A stretch of DNA of 24,482 nucleotides from CAZHGD01 sp964531735 (GCA_964531735.1 CAZHGD010000113.1:1-24482); one strand, 5' to 3'. Positions 1-7,526 are shown, counted from the stretch's first letter. Made by a program: numbers and translations. The notes: a model not told the origin generated them from the letters alone.

Positions 1-645
1 CGGCGCCAGGGTGAACTCCACCGGGCCAGCACCGTCCGACCAGTGCCAGACCGCCAGACCGGCCTGACCGCCGACCGGCTCCGGCGCGGCCGAGGGCAAC
101 GCGGCCACCGCCGCCGCGTTCTGCCACAGGTCGGCCACCGCAGCCGCCGGGGCCACCACGCGGACCGGCTCCGGTTGCGTCGCCAGCGACCAGGTGTCGT
201 CGCCCAACTGTAGCCGCCCGTCGGCCACGCCCAGGGGCTCGAGACTCGACACGGCCACGGCAACGGTGACCGGCCCGGCATCGAGCCCACCGTCGCCCGC
301 GGTGACGGTGACGCGGCCGCGGAAGGTGTGCTCGGTGAGCCACCCGAGCAGCACCTCGACATGGTGCCCGGCGGGCTCGAGCGTCAGGCCCACGCGTGCG
401 CCGGCGCTGTCGATGGTGACCACAGCGGCCGCCCCGTCGGGCGGCCAGGTGTCGAGCGCCCAGTCGCCCACGGCCACACGCAGGACGACGGTCAGCGGGG
501 CCGGTGTGTCGAGCACCACGCCCAGGTGGTTGGGCAGCAGTGTGGCCGCACGAGCGGTGGCCCAGCGGGTCGGCGCGTCCAACTCGGAGCAGGCGATGAC
601 CTGCCCACCTGACCACACTCCGGGCCAGACCGGCTCGTCGCTCAT
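1..645 (-). CDS. Unrecognised protein, C-terminus beyond the window edge
   Basis: The frame is open from an ATG at 645 to base 1, giving 215 codons with no stop, so the gene continues outside the window. It begins MSDEPVWPGVWSGGQ and has no signal peptide or membrane segment. The visible part is rich in alternating Val/Thr/Leu, as in beta-sandwich folds (for example VTVTAGDGGLDAGPVTVAVAV), with scattered Trp. I do not recognise the family. The start lies 27 bp after the stop of a BMC-P gene on the same strand, so it is probably the distal gene of that operon. Its position makes a cytosolic role linked to the microcompartment possible, but nothing in the sequence proves this. Shine-Dalgarno support is weak (GCGAG a few bases upstream), consistent with read-through translation from the gene before it. 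Confidence 0.7.
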   Translation of the reverse strand, partial: MSDEPVWPGVWSGGQVIACSELDAPTRWATARAATLLPNHLGVVLDTPAPLTVVLRVAVGDWALDTWPPDGAAAVVTIDSAGARVGLTLEPAGHHVEVLLGWLTEHTFRGRVTVTAGDGGLDAGPVTVAVAVSSLEPLGVADGRLQLGDDTWSLATQPEPVRVVAPAAAVADLWQNAAAVAALPSAAPEPVGGQAGLAVWHWSDGAGPVEFTLAP

Positions 646-672
646 GGCACTCGCGCCCAGCGGGGGCCGCTG

Positions 673-936
673 CTACTCATCGACGATCCCAAGGATCAGG
701 GTCCGTACCGGCGGGCTGTCATTGGCCAGCACCAACTTCGCCGCCTTGCCCTCCTCGCAGGTCAGGACCAGTTGCCCCACCCCGGCGCTGACCGTGTCGA
801 CCGCGACCAACGGCGCGCGCTTCGGCAGGATCTGGCGGTCCGGCCCGACGAGCTTGACCAGCAGCAACCGTTGCCCGTCCAGGGCCGGATGGTGGATGGT
901 ACTAATCACTTGGTCGACTACGCGCCCGAGTTGCAT
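673..936 (-). CDS. Bacterial microcompartment vertex protein (BMC-P, EutN/CcmL family), copy 2
   Basis: This 87-aa protein has the full EutN/CcmL/CsoS4 pattern: MQLGRVVDQVISTIHHP, then the LDGQRLLLVKLV strand, a central VAVDTVSAGVGQLVLTC segment and a terminal LILGIVDE. Family members form pentamers that cap the vertices of the icosahedral protein shell of bacterial microcompartments. Length and motif order are normal. The central D-x-V-x-A-G-x-G loop is intact. The ATG lies inside the 3' end of the preceding BMC-P gene (19-bp overlap, different frame), so the two are probably translationally coupled. It differs clearly from copy 1, so the pair is an old duplication and the two may occupy different vertices. 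No hexameric shell protein (BMC-H) or encapsulated enzyme is visible in the window. Confidence 0.93.
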   Translation of the reverse strand: MQLGRVVDQVISTIHHPALDGQRLLLVKLVGPDRQILPKRAPLVAVDTVSAGVGQLVLTCEEGKAAKLVLANDSPPVRTLILGIVDE

Positions 937-1199
937 TGCGACCCCAATCGGTCCACGAAACCCACGATCGCCGCGTCCAGCGCGGTCAGCGGGTCCGGCG
1001 CCGCCATCCGCGCTTCGAGACTGCTTTCCCAGAACACCACCTGACCGTATCCGGCACCCAGCGGATCGGCCGCCACGAACGGCTCGCCGGCGGTCTCCAG
1101 TTGCTCATCCAGCGGCACCAGCAGCAGCAGTGTCAGACCCTCGTACTTGCGGTCCTTCACCGTGGCTCTGACCCGCCCGATCACCTTGCCCAGTTGCAC
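918..1199 (-). CDS. Bacterial microcompartment vertex protein (BMC-P, EutN/CcmL family), copy 1
   Basis: This 93-aa protein starts at a GTG (VQLGKVIGRVRATVKD) and contains YEGLTLLLLVPLD, FVAADPLGAGYGQVVFW and the closing AAIVGFVDRL. This is the EutN/CcmL fold pattern in the same order as copy 2. I chose the GTG at 1199 because family alignment begins exactly there and a GAGGG motif sits just upstream. The longer open frame to 1355 reads through the end of the upstream lipoprotein gene and gives an Arg/Pro-rich, implausible extension. It begins 13 bp after the stop of the LptC-like gene and overlaps copy 2 by 19 bp. The acidic segment LDEQLETAGEP and a longer stretch after the central loop (SSLEARMAAPDPLTAL) set it apart from copy 2. 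It is expected to be a pentameric shell vertex. Confidence 0.9.
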   Translation of the reverse strand: MQLGKVIGRVRATVKDRKYEGLTLLLLVPLDEQLETAGEPFVAADPLGAGYGQVVFWESSLEARMAAPDPLTALDAAIVGFVDRLGSQCNSGA

Positions 1200-1212
1200 C
1201 GTCTGCCCTCGT

Positions 1213-2901
1213 TCATCGTCGATTCCGCTCGGACCCGGCCGGTTCCTTCTTGGCCGCCGACCGGCGGCGCGCGGCGGCACCGGACTCACCCAGTTGGCCG
1301 CTCGCCTCGCGGCCGAAGTAGTAGCGCCACTGCCGGTTGTGGACCGCGATGCCACGGACCTTCGCCTGCACGTGGCCGTCGGCGATGAAGACCTGCGGCT
1401 GCGGCTCGTAGACCGCGCGGTCCGCCCTTACCTCGGCCCCGTCCGATGGGCTATGCAGCTCGAAGCCGCCCGTGAAGGTCAGCCGCTTGCTCTTCGGCTC
1501 GATGGTCGCCTCGGCCGCCTTGCCCTGCGCCTGCCGCTGCGCCGTGGTGAACGTGCCGCGCGCCGCGTGTAGTCTCACCGGCCCTTCGCGCTGCCACCGG
1601 CCGGAGTCGGCCTGCAACGACCAGGCCCCGCGCTTGGAGCGCCCCGAGGCCCGCACCGGGGTCAGCGTGGCCGAGGTCAGGTCGGCCGGACCGGACAGCC
1701 GGTCGCCGCTCAGGTGCTTGTCGCCATCGGCCACACTGACGCCACCGGTGACCTCGAAATGGTTCTGCTTACTGTCGAGCGTGGCCCGCCCACAGCGCAC
1801 GCGTGTCTTCGCCTGGGTGGCCGTGCCGCCTTGCGGCAGGACCAGCACCTGCTGGTCTGGACGGTAGGTGGCCAGCGGCGCGGCGACGTGCACCTTGCCG
1901 TGGTTCACCTGGCCCGAGACGCCGTGCGCGGTCACGGTGCGGTCGGCCGCCAAGGTGGCGCGCGCCGCGGTCAGGTGGGCGCCCTTGGCGTCGGCCTGCA
2001 CCTGTTGCAGTGTGGCCGTGCGACGCACCACGTCGACCACGGCGCCGGTACCGCTCGCGCGCAACTCGCGCTGCTCGGCCCGCACCGCGCCGGCCGTGGT
2101 GACCAGGCCGGTGTCCGGCCGCCAGACCAGCTCGTCGGTGGCGGTGATGGTCAGGTCGTCACGGGTCACCTGCCCGCCCGGCCCGATGCGCAACTCGCGG
2201 GCCGACGGGTTCCAGACCGCCGTGTCGGCGGTGAACTCGACCGCCGAGCCGGCCTTCTCCAGCCGCCCGTGCAGCCGGCTCAGCCGCACGCAACGCGCCT
2301 CGTCGACGGTGGCCTTGGCCGCCTGGCCAGTCCAGGCCGACGGGCCGTCGGCCCAGCGGGCCACCAACTGCCAGGCTTCGCCGCGCCGCAGGTCGGCCGC
2401 CACGCGCATGGTCTGCGCGTCGAGCACCGCCGCGCCGTAGCGCGCGCGCACCGGCTGCTTGGCGATGAACTCGCGCGTGGTCGTGTTGCCCACGGCCGCC
2501 TCGGTCTCCAGCGAGATGCGTTGGTCGGGGGCCGCCACATAGACCCGCCGGTCGAAGACGATCTGGCGGCGGTCCGACTGATAGCTGATCCGCCCGGCCC
2601 GCGCGGTGACCGGGTGCGGTGCGTCGACCATGTCGGCGGTGGCGTCCAGCAGCGCCAACTGGCTGCCTTGCTGGCCCAGCCGCGAGCGCGCCTTGCCGCG
2701 CAGGCGCCAGGCCGACCGGCCGGCCTTGTCGCGCACGGTGAAGTCGAGCTGCTGCGCCCGCACGCCGACCTCGGGCTTCGGTTTGGGCGTCTTGACCTCG
2801 GGGGGCAAGGGCGCGCTGCTGCACGCGGTGAGCAGCAGGGCCGCCAGGCTGGCGGTCAGCCGCACCCAGACGGCTTGTCGCTTCACGAACCAGGAACTCA
2901 C
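1213..2901 (-). CDS. LptC/OstA-like outer-envelope lipoprotein
   Basis: This is a 562-aa protein from a GTG at 2901. The N-terminus has a hydrophobic stretch ending in the lipobox LTAC (predicted lipidated Cys about residue 27), then a Pro/Lys linker (LPPEVKTPKPKPEVGV). From about residue 47 the sequence QQLDFTVRDKAGRSAWRLRG resembles LptC, the inner-membrane-anchored, periplasmic part of the lipopolysaccharide exporter. The rest repeats an OstA/LptA-like theme of short beta strands (A-x-x-A-x-Y..., V-T-x-x-G-x-V...), for example at VTGGVSVADG and FIADGHVQAK. LptC itself is about 190 aa, so this looks like an LptC-LptA type fusion or an expanded jellyroll. The start overlaps the stop of the enolase-like gene as GTGA, implying translational coupling. 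The tail is basic and Ala-rich. The LptC/OstA call rests on sequence pattern alone. Its place directly before two BMC-P genes is unexpected. Confidence 0.68.
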   Translation of the reverse strand: MSSWFVKRQAVWVRLTASLAALLLTACSSAPLPPEVKTPKPKPEVGVRAQQLDFTVRDKAGRSAWRLRGKARSRLGQQGSQLALLDATADMVDAPHPVTARAGRISYQSDRRQIVFDRRVYVAAPDQRISLETEAAVGNTTTREFIAKQPVRARYGAAVLDAQTMRVAADLRRGEAWQLVARWADGPSAWTGQAAKATVDEARCVRLSRLHGRLEKAGSAVEFTADTAVWNPSARELRIGPGGQVTRDDLTITATDELVWRPDTGLVTTAGAVRAEQRELRASGTGAVVDVVRRTATLQQVQADAKGAHLTAARATLAADRTVTAHGVSGQVNHGKVHVAAPLATYRPDQQVLVLPQGGTATQAKTRVRCGRATLDSKQNHFEVTGGVSVADGDKHLSGDRLSGPADLTSATLTPVRASGRSKRGAWSLQADSGRWQREGPVRLHAARGTFTTAQRQAQGKAAEATIEPKSKRLTFTGGFELHSPSDGAEVRADRAVYEPQPQVFIADGHVQAKVRGIAVHNRQWRYYFGREASGQLGESGAAARRRSAAKKEPAGSERNRR

Positions 2902-4370
2902 GCCGGCATCCCAAGATCCTCGTAGCGCCACTGCTCGGCCGGCGTCAGCGCCGCCCAGTCGGGCGGCACCGCCACGGCGTAGCCCGGGTGGTGCAGCGAG
3001 CGCAGATCCACCAGGCCGTCGCAGACAAAGAGTCGGCCACTGCCACCCGCCAACGGCTCGTAGAGCGAGGGATGCTGCTCGAGGCAGCCCTCGATCTCGG
3101 CCGGTGACAGGTGGTCGAGCCCACGGACGTAATGATGCCCGTTCCGCTCCACATCGGCAATGCCCAACATCGCCGCGGTGGCCAAATCCTGCTGCAGGGG
3201 GATCGCCGGCGTGTTCATCAGGTCCTCGCCGGTCAGGAAGTACGGCTTCAGCGGCGACCGCAGAATCGTGAAGCGCCGCGCCAGGGCGTAGTTCGCCACC
3301 GCCTTGGTGACGCCCTTGCAGTTCTTCACCGCGATGCCCGAGTAGCCCAGCTCCAGCGCCAACTTGAAAGCCTCGAGGCGGTCGTCGCTCTCGTCGATGG
3401 TGATCGGCTTGAGCGCGTTCAGCTCCGGCAGCCCCCGCATCACCTCCGGATCGAGGGCCACCTGGCGCGCGAACGGCTGCTCGATGTACGCGATGCTGTC
3501 GTAGCACCGGCGCAGCTCGTGGTCGGCGGCCAGCGCCTCGAGGAGCGCGGCCACCCCCGCCGGCTCCGCGAACTGCTCGTTGCCGTCGAGCGTCAACACG
3601 TAGCGCTGCGGCACCAGCCGCTCGAGCAGCGCGGCGATCGCGCGCAGCCGCGCCAGATCGTCGTCGAGCCGCCCGCAGAGCTTGATCTTCAGGTAGCGCA
3701 GGCCGGTCTCGACCAGATACTCCTCGAGCGTCTGCGGCAGGTGGTCGTGCAAGCGGTCGCCGTCGCCCAGGTCGGCCTCGGTCAACGGATCGCCCAGACC
3801 CACCGTCTGGCGCACCGCCAGACTGTCCAGCGGATGCGCGCCGACGCTCTGCTCGACATGCCAGCCGGCCAGCTCCGGGTGCAACTCGGCCAGGTCGACT
3901 CCGAGCCGGTTCTGCCGGAACGTCTCGTGCACCTCGGTGCCACCGAGCTTGCCGACCGCATCGATCACCGACCGCTCGACCAACGCCGGCCCGAAGCCAC
4001 AAGTCAGCCCGTTCTCGCCGCGCGCGAAGCCTTGCTCGCGGACACCGTGGTAGGCCTGGTGCCAGAGATCGAAGGCGGTCGTCAGGCCGCCGGCCAGGTA
4101 GACGGCCACCGCCTGGTCGACCGCGAAGCGGAGCGACGCGATGTCGTCGGCAAAGCCGCGGCCGGGCCGCTTGTCGAACCAGCCGGGCGGCAGACCGTCG
4201 GCCGACCAGCCTTCGGCGCGCCGGCCCTGCGCGTCCTCCACCAACGTCCGCAGGTGCAGCACCGGGACGGCGGTCATGGTTGCCCCGCCGTAGCGGAACG
4301 GCATCCTCAGGTGGACGTTGCGAACGGCCTGAGACACTTCGCAGATGCGAATCCGAACGGGCTCGGACAT
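2898..4370 (-). CDS. Enolase-superfamily enzyme (muconate-lactonizing/mandelate racemase-like)
   Basis: This is a 490-aa protein. The barrel carries the superfamily signature in order: YLKIKLCG (Lys228 and Lys230 of the K-x-K motif), LTLDGNE (metal ligand Asp262), YIEQPF (Glu297), TIDESDD (Asp326/Glu327) and IAVKNCKG (Lys349). Two opposing lysines point to the MLE subgroup (cycloisomerases, epimerases, o-succinylbenzoate synthase types) rather than the His-Asp acid-sugar dehydratases. It is longer than the usual 350-400 aa, with extra sequence in the first 150 residues and after 380, so the substrate cannot be read off. No signal peptide; cytosolic. A strong GAGGTGA ribosome site lies 8 nt before the ATG. 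It is the first gene of the minus-strand operon that continues into the lipoprotein and BMC-P genes, and its stop overlaps the next start. Confidence 0.85.
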   Translation of the reverse strand: MSEPVRIRICEVSQAVRNVHLRMPFRYGGATMTAVPVLHLRTLVEDAQGRRAEGWSADGLPPGWFDKRPGRGFADDIASLRFAVDQAVAVYLAGGLTTAFDLWHQAYHGVREQGFARGENGLTCGFGPALVERSVIDAVGKLGGTEVHETFRQNRLGVDLAELHPELAGWHVEQSVGAHPLDSLAVRQTVGLGDPLTEADLGDGDRLHDHLPQTLEEYLVETGLRYLKIKLCGRLDDDLARLRAIAALLERLVPQRYVLTLDGNEQFAEPAGVAALLEALAADHELRRCYDSIAYIEQPFARQVALDPEVMRGLPELNALKPITIDESDDRLEAFKLALELGYSGIAVKNCKGVTKAVANYALARRFTILRSPLKPYFLTGEDLMNTPAIPLQQDLATAAMLGIADVERNGHHYVRGLDHLSPAEIEGCLEQHPSLYEPLAGGSGRLFVCDGLVDLRSLHHPGYAVAVPPDWAALTPAEQWRYEDLGMPA

Positions 4371-4772
4371 GACGCACTCACCTCACTTGTTGCGCCTGGC
4401 ACCGGCGCGCAGCCGCCGCACCGACACCTCTCGCCGGCCGCAGCCGGCCGCGTCCGGTCCTATTATCGGTCATTTCGCCGCCACGTACCTCCCCAATCCG
4501 GCCCCCGCGCCTCGATTTCGCGATCGGCCGATCATTTCATGATCGTGCCCCGAGTCGTTGATGCTGGCGCAATCATCCAGCAATCATAGCACGGTACATT
4601 GCTGCCATGGCGGTCATGGAGCGCCGCCTCTGAGCCCAACAACCGCCCATCGCGCGCACACAGCGCCGTCCGGCGCAACAATCGGGCCGCAGCGGCGCTC
4701 CACGCGACATACTTGCGTAACGCGGCGGGTTGCGAGCACGGCTCGCAGCTCCGTCCGTGGGAGGTGAGGAGC
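4371..4772. promoter_or_regulatory. Divergent control region between the enolase/BMC-P operon and amt
   Basis: About 400 bp hold no convincing gene; the in-frame extension upstream of amt lacks a ribosome site. The middle part is noticeably less GC-rich than the rest of the window (around 4440-4600), as expected of promoters. It contains overlapping palindromes at 4522-4533 (GATCGG/CCGATC, perfect) and 4530-4544 (GATCAT-ttc-ATGATC), and a direct repeat of CAATCAT at 4570-4576 and 4581-4587. These could be operators for a shared regulator. I could not identify convincing -35/-10 or sigma-54 boxes. Confidence 0.5.
4761..4770 (+). promoter_or_regulatory. Ribosome binding site fixing the amt start
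   Basis: GAGGTGAGGA lies 3-12 nt before the ATG at 4773 and includes a strong Shine-Dalgarno core. It supports this start over a TTG at 4599 in the same frame, whose product would prefix a basic, low-complexity stretch to the signal peptide. Confidence 0.75.
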
Positions 4773-6461
4773 ATGTTACACCGATGTCAGCCAGGCCGAG
4801 CGACGACTCGGCGCGGTCTCAGGGGCGTGCTGCGGGGCGGCTTGGGCCTCTTGCTGCTGGCGGCCTGGCCGGTGCTGGCCGAAGCGCCGCAGCCGGATCC
4901 GACGGGTGCCAGCACCGGCACCGCGGCCGACGCCATGGACGGCGCCGGCAAGAGCTTCCAGCCGGCCGAGCCGGCTCGGCCGGCGGCCGGTGCCGATGCC
5001 AAGGCGCTGGCCGAGTATCAGGACAAGTTGAAGGAGTACCAGACCTACCAGGCCGAGGCCCGCAAAGAGCCGTTGGCGGTCAAGCTGGCCGGCTCGGTGG
5101 GCCAGAATCGGATTGCCGTCAACCTGCTCTGGGTGATGGTGGCCGGATTCATGGTCATGTTCATGCAATGCGGGTTCGCGGCGGTCGAGACCGGCTTCTG
5201 CCGGGCCAAGAACGCGGCGCACACCATGTTCATGAACTTCCTGGTGTACGCGCTGGGCATGACCGGCTACTGGATCTGCGGGTTCGCGTTCCACATGGGC
5301 AGCGCCGGCGCCATCGCCAATCTCGGCGGCACCGGCCCGCTCACCACCAGCCCGGCGCTGAGCATCGCCGGCTGGAACCTGCTGGGCACCAGCGGTTTCT
5401 TCCTCGGCGGCTCGCACTACGACGTCGGCGTCTTTGCCCTGTTCCTGTTCCAGATGGTGTTCATGGACACGGCCTGCACCATTCCGACCGGCGCCATGGC
5501 CGAACGCTGGAAGTTCAGTGCCTTCTGCATCTTCGCGTTCTTTATGTCGATGTTCCTCTACCCGATCTTCGGCTGCTGGGCCTGGGGTGGCGGCTGGCTG
5601 TCGCAGCTCGGGGTGAAGCTCGGACTGGGCCACGGCTACGTTGACTTCGCCGGCTCGGGCGTGGTCCATGCCGTCGGCGGCCTGTGCGGCCTGGCCGGCG
5701 CCATGGTGCTGGGCGGCCGCCTCGGCAAGTACGGGAGCGACGGCTCGGTGCGCGCCATCCCGGGGCATCACCTGCCCATGGCGTTCATCGGGTGCTTCAT
5801 CCTGGCCTTCGGCTGGTTCGGGTTCAACCCGGGGAGCACGCTGGGCGTCTCGGGTGGCGGCAACATGCGCTTCGTGATCGTGGCCGTGGTCACCATGCTC
5901 GCCTCGGCCGCCGGCGCCGTCACGGCCACCATCTACACCTGGGCCCGCAACGGCAAGCCGGACCCGTCCATGGCGATCAACGGCATGCTCGCGGGTCTGG
6001 TGGCCATCACCGCACCGTCGGGCTTCGTCAACGCCCGCGATGCCTTCCTCATCGGCGCCATCGCCGGCGTCCTGGTCTCGTGGGCGGTGGTCTACATCGA
6101 CACCAAGCTGAAGGTGGACGATCCGGTCGGCGCCGTGGCCGTCCATGGCGTCAACGGCCTGTGGGGCGTGATCGCCACCGGCCTGTTCGCCGACGGCTCC
6201 TACGGCGACGGGCTCAACGGCGTCGCCGGCACCGTGAAGGGCCTGTTCTACGGCGACCCGAGCCAGTTGCTCGCGCAACTCGTCGGCGTCGTGACGGTGG
6301 CCGTCTGGGCCTTTGGTGTGTCCTACCTGTTCTTCAAGATCCAGGACAAGCTGATGGGCATCCGCGTGAGCCCGCAGTTCGAACTGGAAGGACTCGACAT
6401 CCACGAGGTCGGCATGCACGGCTACCCCGACGTCGGCTTCGGTGCCCTGGGCAATGACTGA
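4773..6461 (+). CDS. amt: Ammonium transporter, Amt/MEP/Rh family
   Basis: This 562-aa protein conducts ammonium/ammonia across the cytoplasmic membrane. Residues 1-36 form a signal peptide (Arg-rich, then GLGLLLLAAWPVLAEA). An Ala/Pro linker and a charged helix (about 75-105, AEYQDKLKEYQTYQAEARKE) follow, then eleven membrane segments from about 115. Family hallmarks are AVETGFCRAKN, MDTACTIPTGAMAERW, DFAGSGVVHAVGG (Asp291 and the first pore histidine His299), FGWFGFNPGS, and VAVHGVNGLWG (second pore histidine His458). The C-terminus keeps the regulatory tail pattern GLDIHEVGMHGYPD, which in relatives touches the PII protein GlnK. No glnK follows; a terminator hairpin does. The 110-residue extracytoplasmic extension before the first core helix is longer than in E. 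coli AmtB. Transcribed alone, divergently from the enolase operon. Confidence 0.97.
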   Translation: MLHRCQPGRATTRRGLRGVLRGGLGLLLLAAWPVLAEAPQPDPTGASTGTAADAMDGAGKSFQPAEPARPAAGADAKALAEYQDKLKEYQTYQAEARKEPLAVKLAGSVGQNRIAVNLLWVMVAGFMVMFMQCGFAAVETGFCRAKNAAHTMFMNFLVYALGMTGYWICGFAFHMGSAGAIANLGGTGPLTTSPALSIAGWNLLGTSGFFLGGSHYDVGVFALFLFQMVFMDTACTIPTGAMAERWKFSAFCIFAFFMSMFLYPIFGCWAWGGGWLSQLGVKLGLGHGYVDFAGSGVVHAVGGLCGLAGAMVLGGRLGKYGSDGSVRAIPGHHLPMAFIGCFILAFGWFGFNPGSTLGVSGGGNMRFVIVAVVTMLASAAGAVTATIYTWARNGKPDPSMAINGMLAGLVAITAPSGFVNARDAFLIGAIAGVLVSWAVVYIDTKLKVDDPVGAVAVHGVNGLWGVIATGLFADGSYGDGLNGVAGTVKGLFYGDPSQLLAQLVGVVTVAVWAFGVSYLFFKIQDKLMGIRVSPQFELEGLDIHEVGMHGYPDVGFGALGND

Positions 6462-6482
6462 CTGACAGCACCTGCCTCCACC

Positions 6483-6514
6483 CCGCGAGCCCTGGCTTGT
6501 GCCAGGGCTCGCGG
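6483..6514 (+). terminator. Terminator hairpin after amt
   Basis: A perfect 14-bp stem (CCGCGAGCCCTGGC paired with its complement) encloses the loop TTGT at 6497-6500, 22 bp past the amt stop. Only a poor T-run (CTTCGTC) follows, which is common for terminators in GC-rich genomes. Confidence 0.8.
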
Positions 6515-6594
6515 CTTCGTCGCGGCCGAGCGCTGCGGGAGGAGCCGGCGCCCGGCCGCGCAATCTCTGCTCGACACCCTCTGGGAGCTGATTC

Positions 6595-7479
6595 ATGCGC
6601 CGCTGGGCCATCGCACTGTTACTCGGGTTGTCCATCGCCGGGGCGGACACCGAAGTTGGCGGCATCAAGCTCAAGGACGGACCGCTCGACAAGGTGACCG
6701 TCGAACAGGAGTCCTGGGCCTGGGGCAGTGGCGCCGAGAAGATGCCGGCGCTGAGCGTGCGCCTGCGCTCGGGCCGGTTCACCTACAACCTGCGCCATGA
6801 CCAGCGCTACGACAACGGTCGGATCGGCCTCCAAGAGCCGTCCACCTGCAACTGGTACCAGTCGGGCATGCTGGATCTGCTGCTCGACGGCCGGCGCCTG
6901 GACCTGCTGCCGGCGAACCACGAGACGCTGCAACTGACCAGCGGCCGGCGCGGCCGGGCCACCTTCTCCTGGACCGACGCGCGCGCCACCGTGCGCTACG
7001 ACTTCGTGCTGTGCAGCGGCCAGGACCGCCTGCTGTTGGCCATCGATCTGGCGCCGAAACAGCCGCTACGCTCGCTGGAATTGCGGCTGAGCAACTATCC
7101 GGGCGGGTTCAACCGCCAGCCGCGGCATGTCGCCCGTACCCCGGCGCGCGCGCTGGCGCCGACCGGCGCGCAGAGCCTGGTGCTGCCCGGCGACTGCGGG
7201 CTGTTCCTGGCCGACGAGACGCTCGACCCGGCCGACCAGCCGAATGCCGCCGGCCCGAGCGCGGTGGTCTTCGATCCGGAGCAGATCACGGCCGGCAGCC
7301 TCCAGACCGGTGGCTACGGCGTCGGCATCCAGCTCCGCTGTCGCCCCGACGCGCGGCGGCTGGTCCTGGCCTTCTGGGAGTTCCCCCAGACGCCGATTGC
7401 CGAGGCCTGGCAACGCTGGCAGCGCGACGCGGCCGCCGCGCTGCGGCAGCTCCGCGACCCGGCGACCTTTGCGCCGTAA
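6595..7479 (+). CDS. Unrecognised secreted protein
   Basis: This 294-aa protein starts MRRWAIALLLGLSIAGADTEVGG, a clear Sec signal peptide with likely cleavage near residue 17. GGGAG sits 8 nt before the ATG. The mature part alternates beta strands with many Arg, Asp and Leu residues (for example ARATVRYDFVLCSGQDRLLLAIDL and RSLELRLSNYPGGFNRQP) and ends in an amphipathic helix (AWQRWQRDAAAALRQLRD). The look is of an extracytoplasmic beta-sandwich, possibly carbohydrate-binding, but I do not recognise a family and see no catalytic motif. It stands alone: a terminator separates it from amt upstream, and a repeat-rich intergenic stretch with a convergent pseudopilin gene follows. Cysteines are few (in STCNWY, VLCSGQ, GDCGLF, LRCRPD). 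Confidence 0.8.
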   Translation: MRRWAIALLLGLSIAGADTEVGGIKLKDGPLDKVTVEQESWAWGSGAEKMPALSVRLRSGRFTYNLRHDQRYDNGRIGLQEPSTCNWYQSGMLDLLLDGRRLDLLPANHETLQLTSGRRGRATFSWTDARATVRYDFVLCSGQDRLLLAIDLAPKQPLRSLELRLSNYPGGFNRQPRHVARTPARALAPTGAQSLVLPGDCGLFLADETLDPADQPNAAGPSAVVFDPEQITAGSLQTGGYGVGIQLRCRPDARRLVLAFWEFPQTPIAEAWQRWQRDAAAALRQLRDPATFAP

Positions 7480-7526
7480 GCGCCGGCCGCCGCCGCACGC
7501 CGGGCTCGGCGGCGCCATCGCCACCT

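Noticed and set aside
1213..4377. A single 1054-aa minus-strand protein covering both the lipoprotein and enolase-like genes
   Set aside because: The upstream part is the wrong frame across the enolase-like gene. The real lipoprotein begins at the GTG at 2901 with a lipobox.
3111..4589. 492-aa open frame opposite the enolase-like gene
   Set aside because: It is Gln/Arg/Val/His-rich with no motif, and the minus strand has the full enolase-superfamily signature.
4587..4603. Sigma-54-like promoter (TAGCAC ... TTGC) upstream of amt
   Set aside because: The essential GG is AG, and the spacing to GC is one base too long, so it does not meet the GG-N10-GC rule.
4776..6782. 668-aa open frame antisense to amt
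   Set aside because: It mirrors the well-supported Amt gene, is dominated by Arg, His, Gly, Ala and Glu, and has no recognisable domain. Long antisense frames are expected at this GC content.
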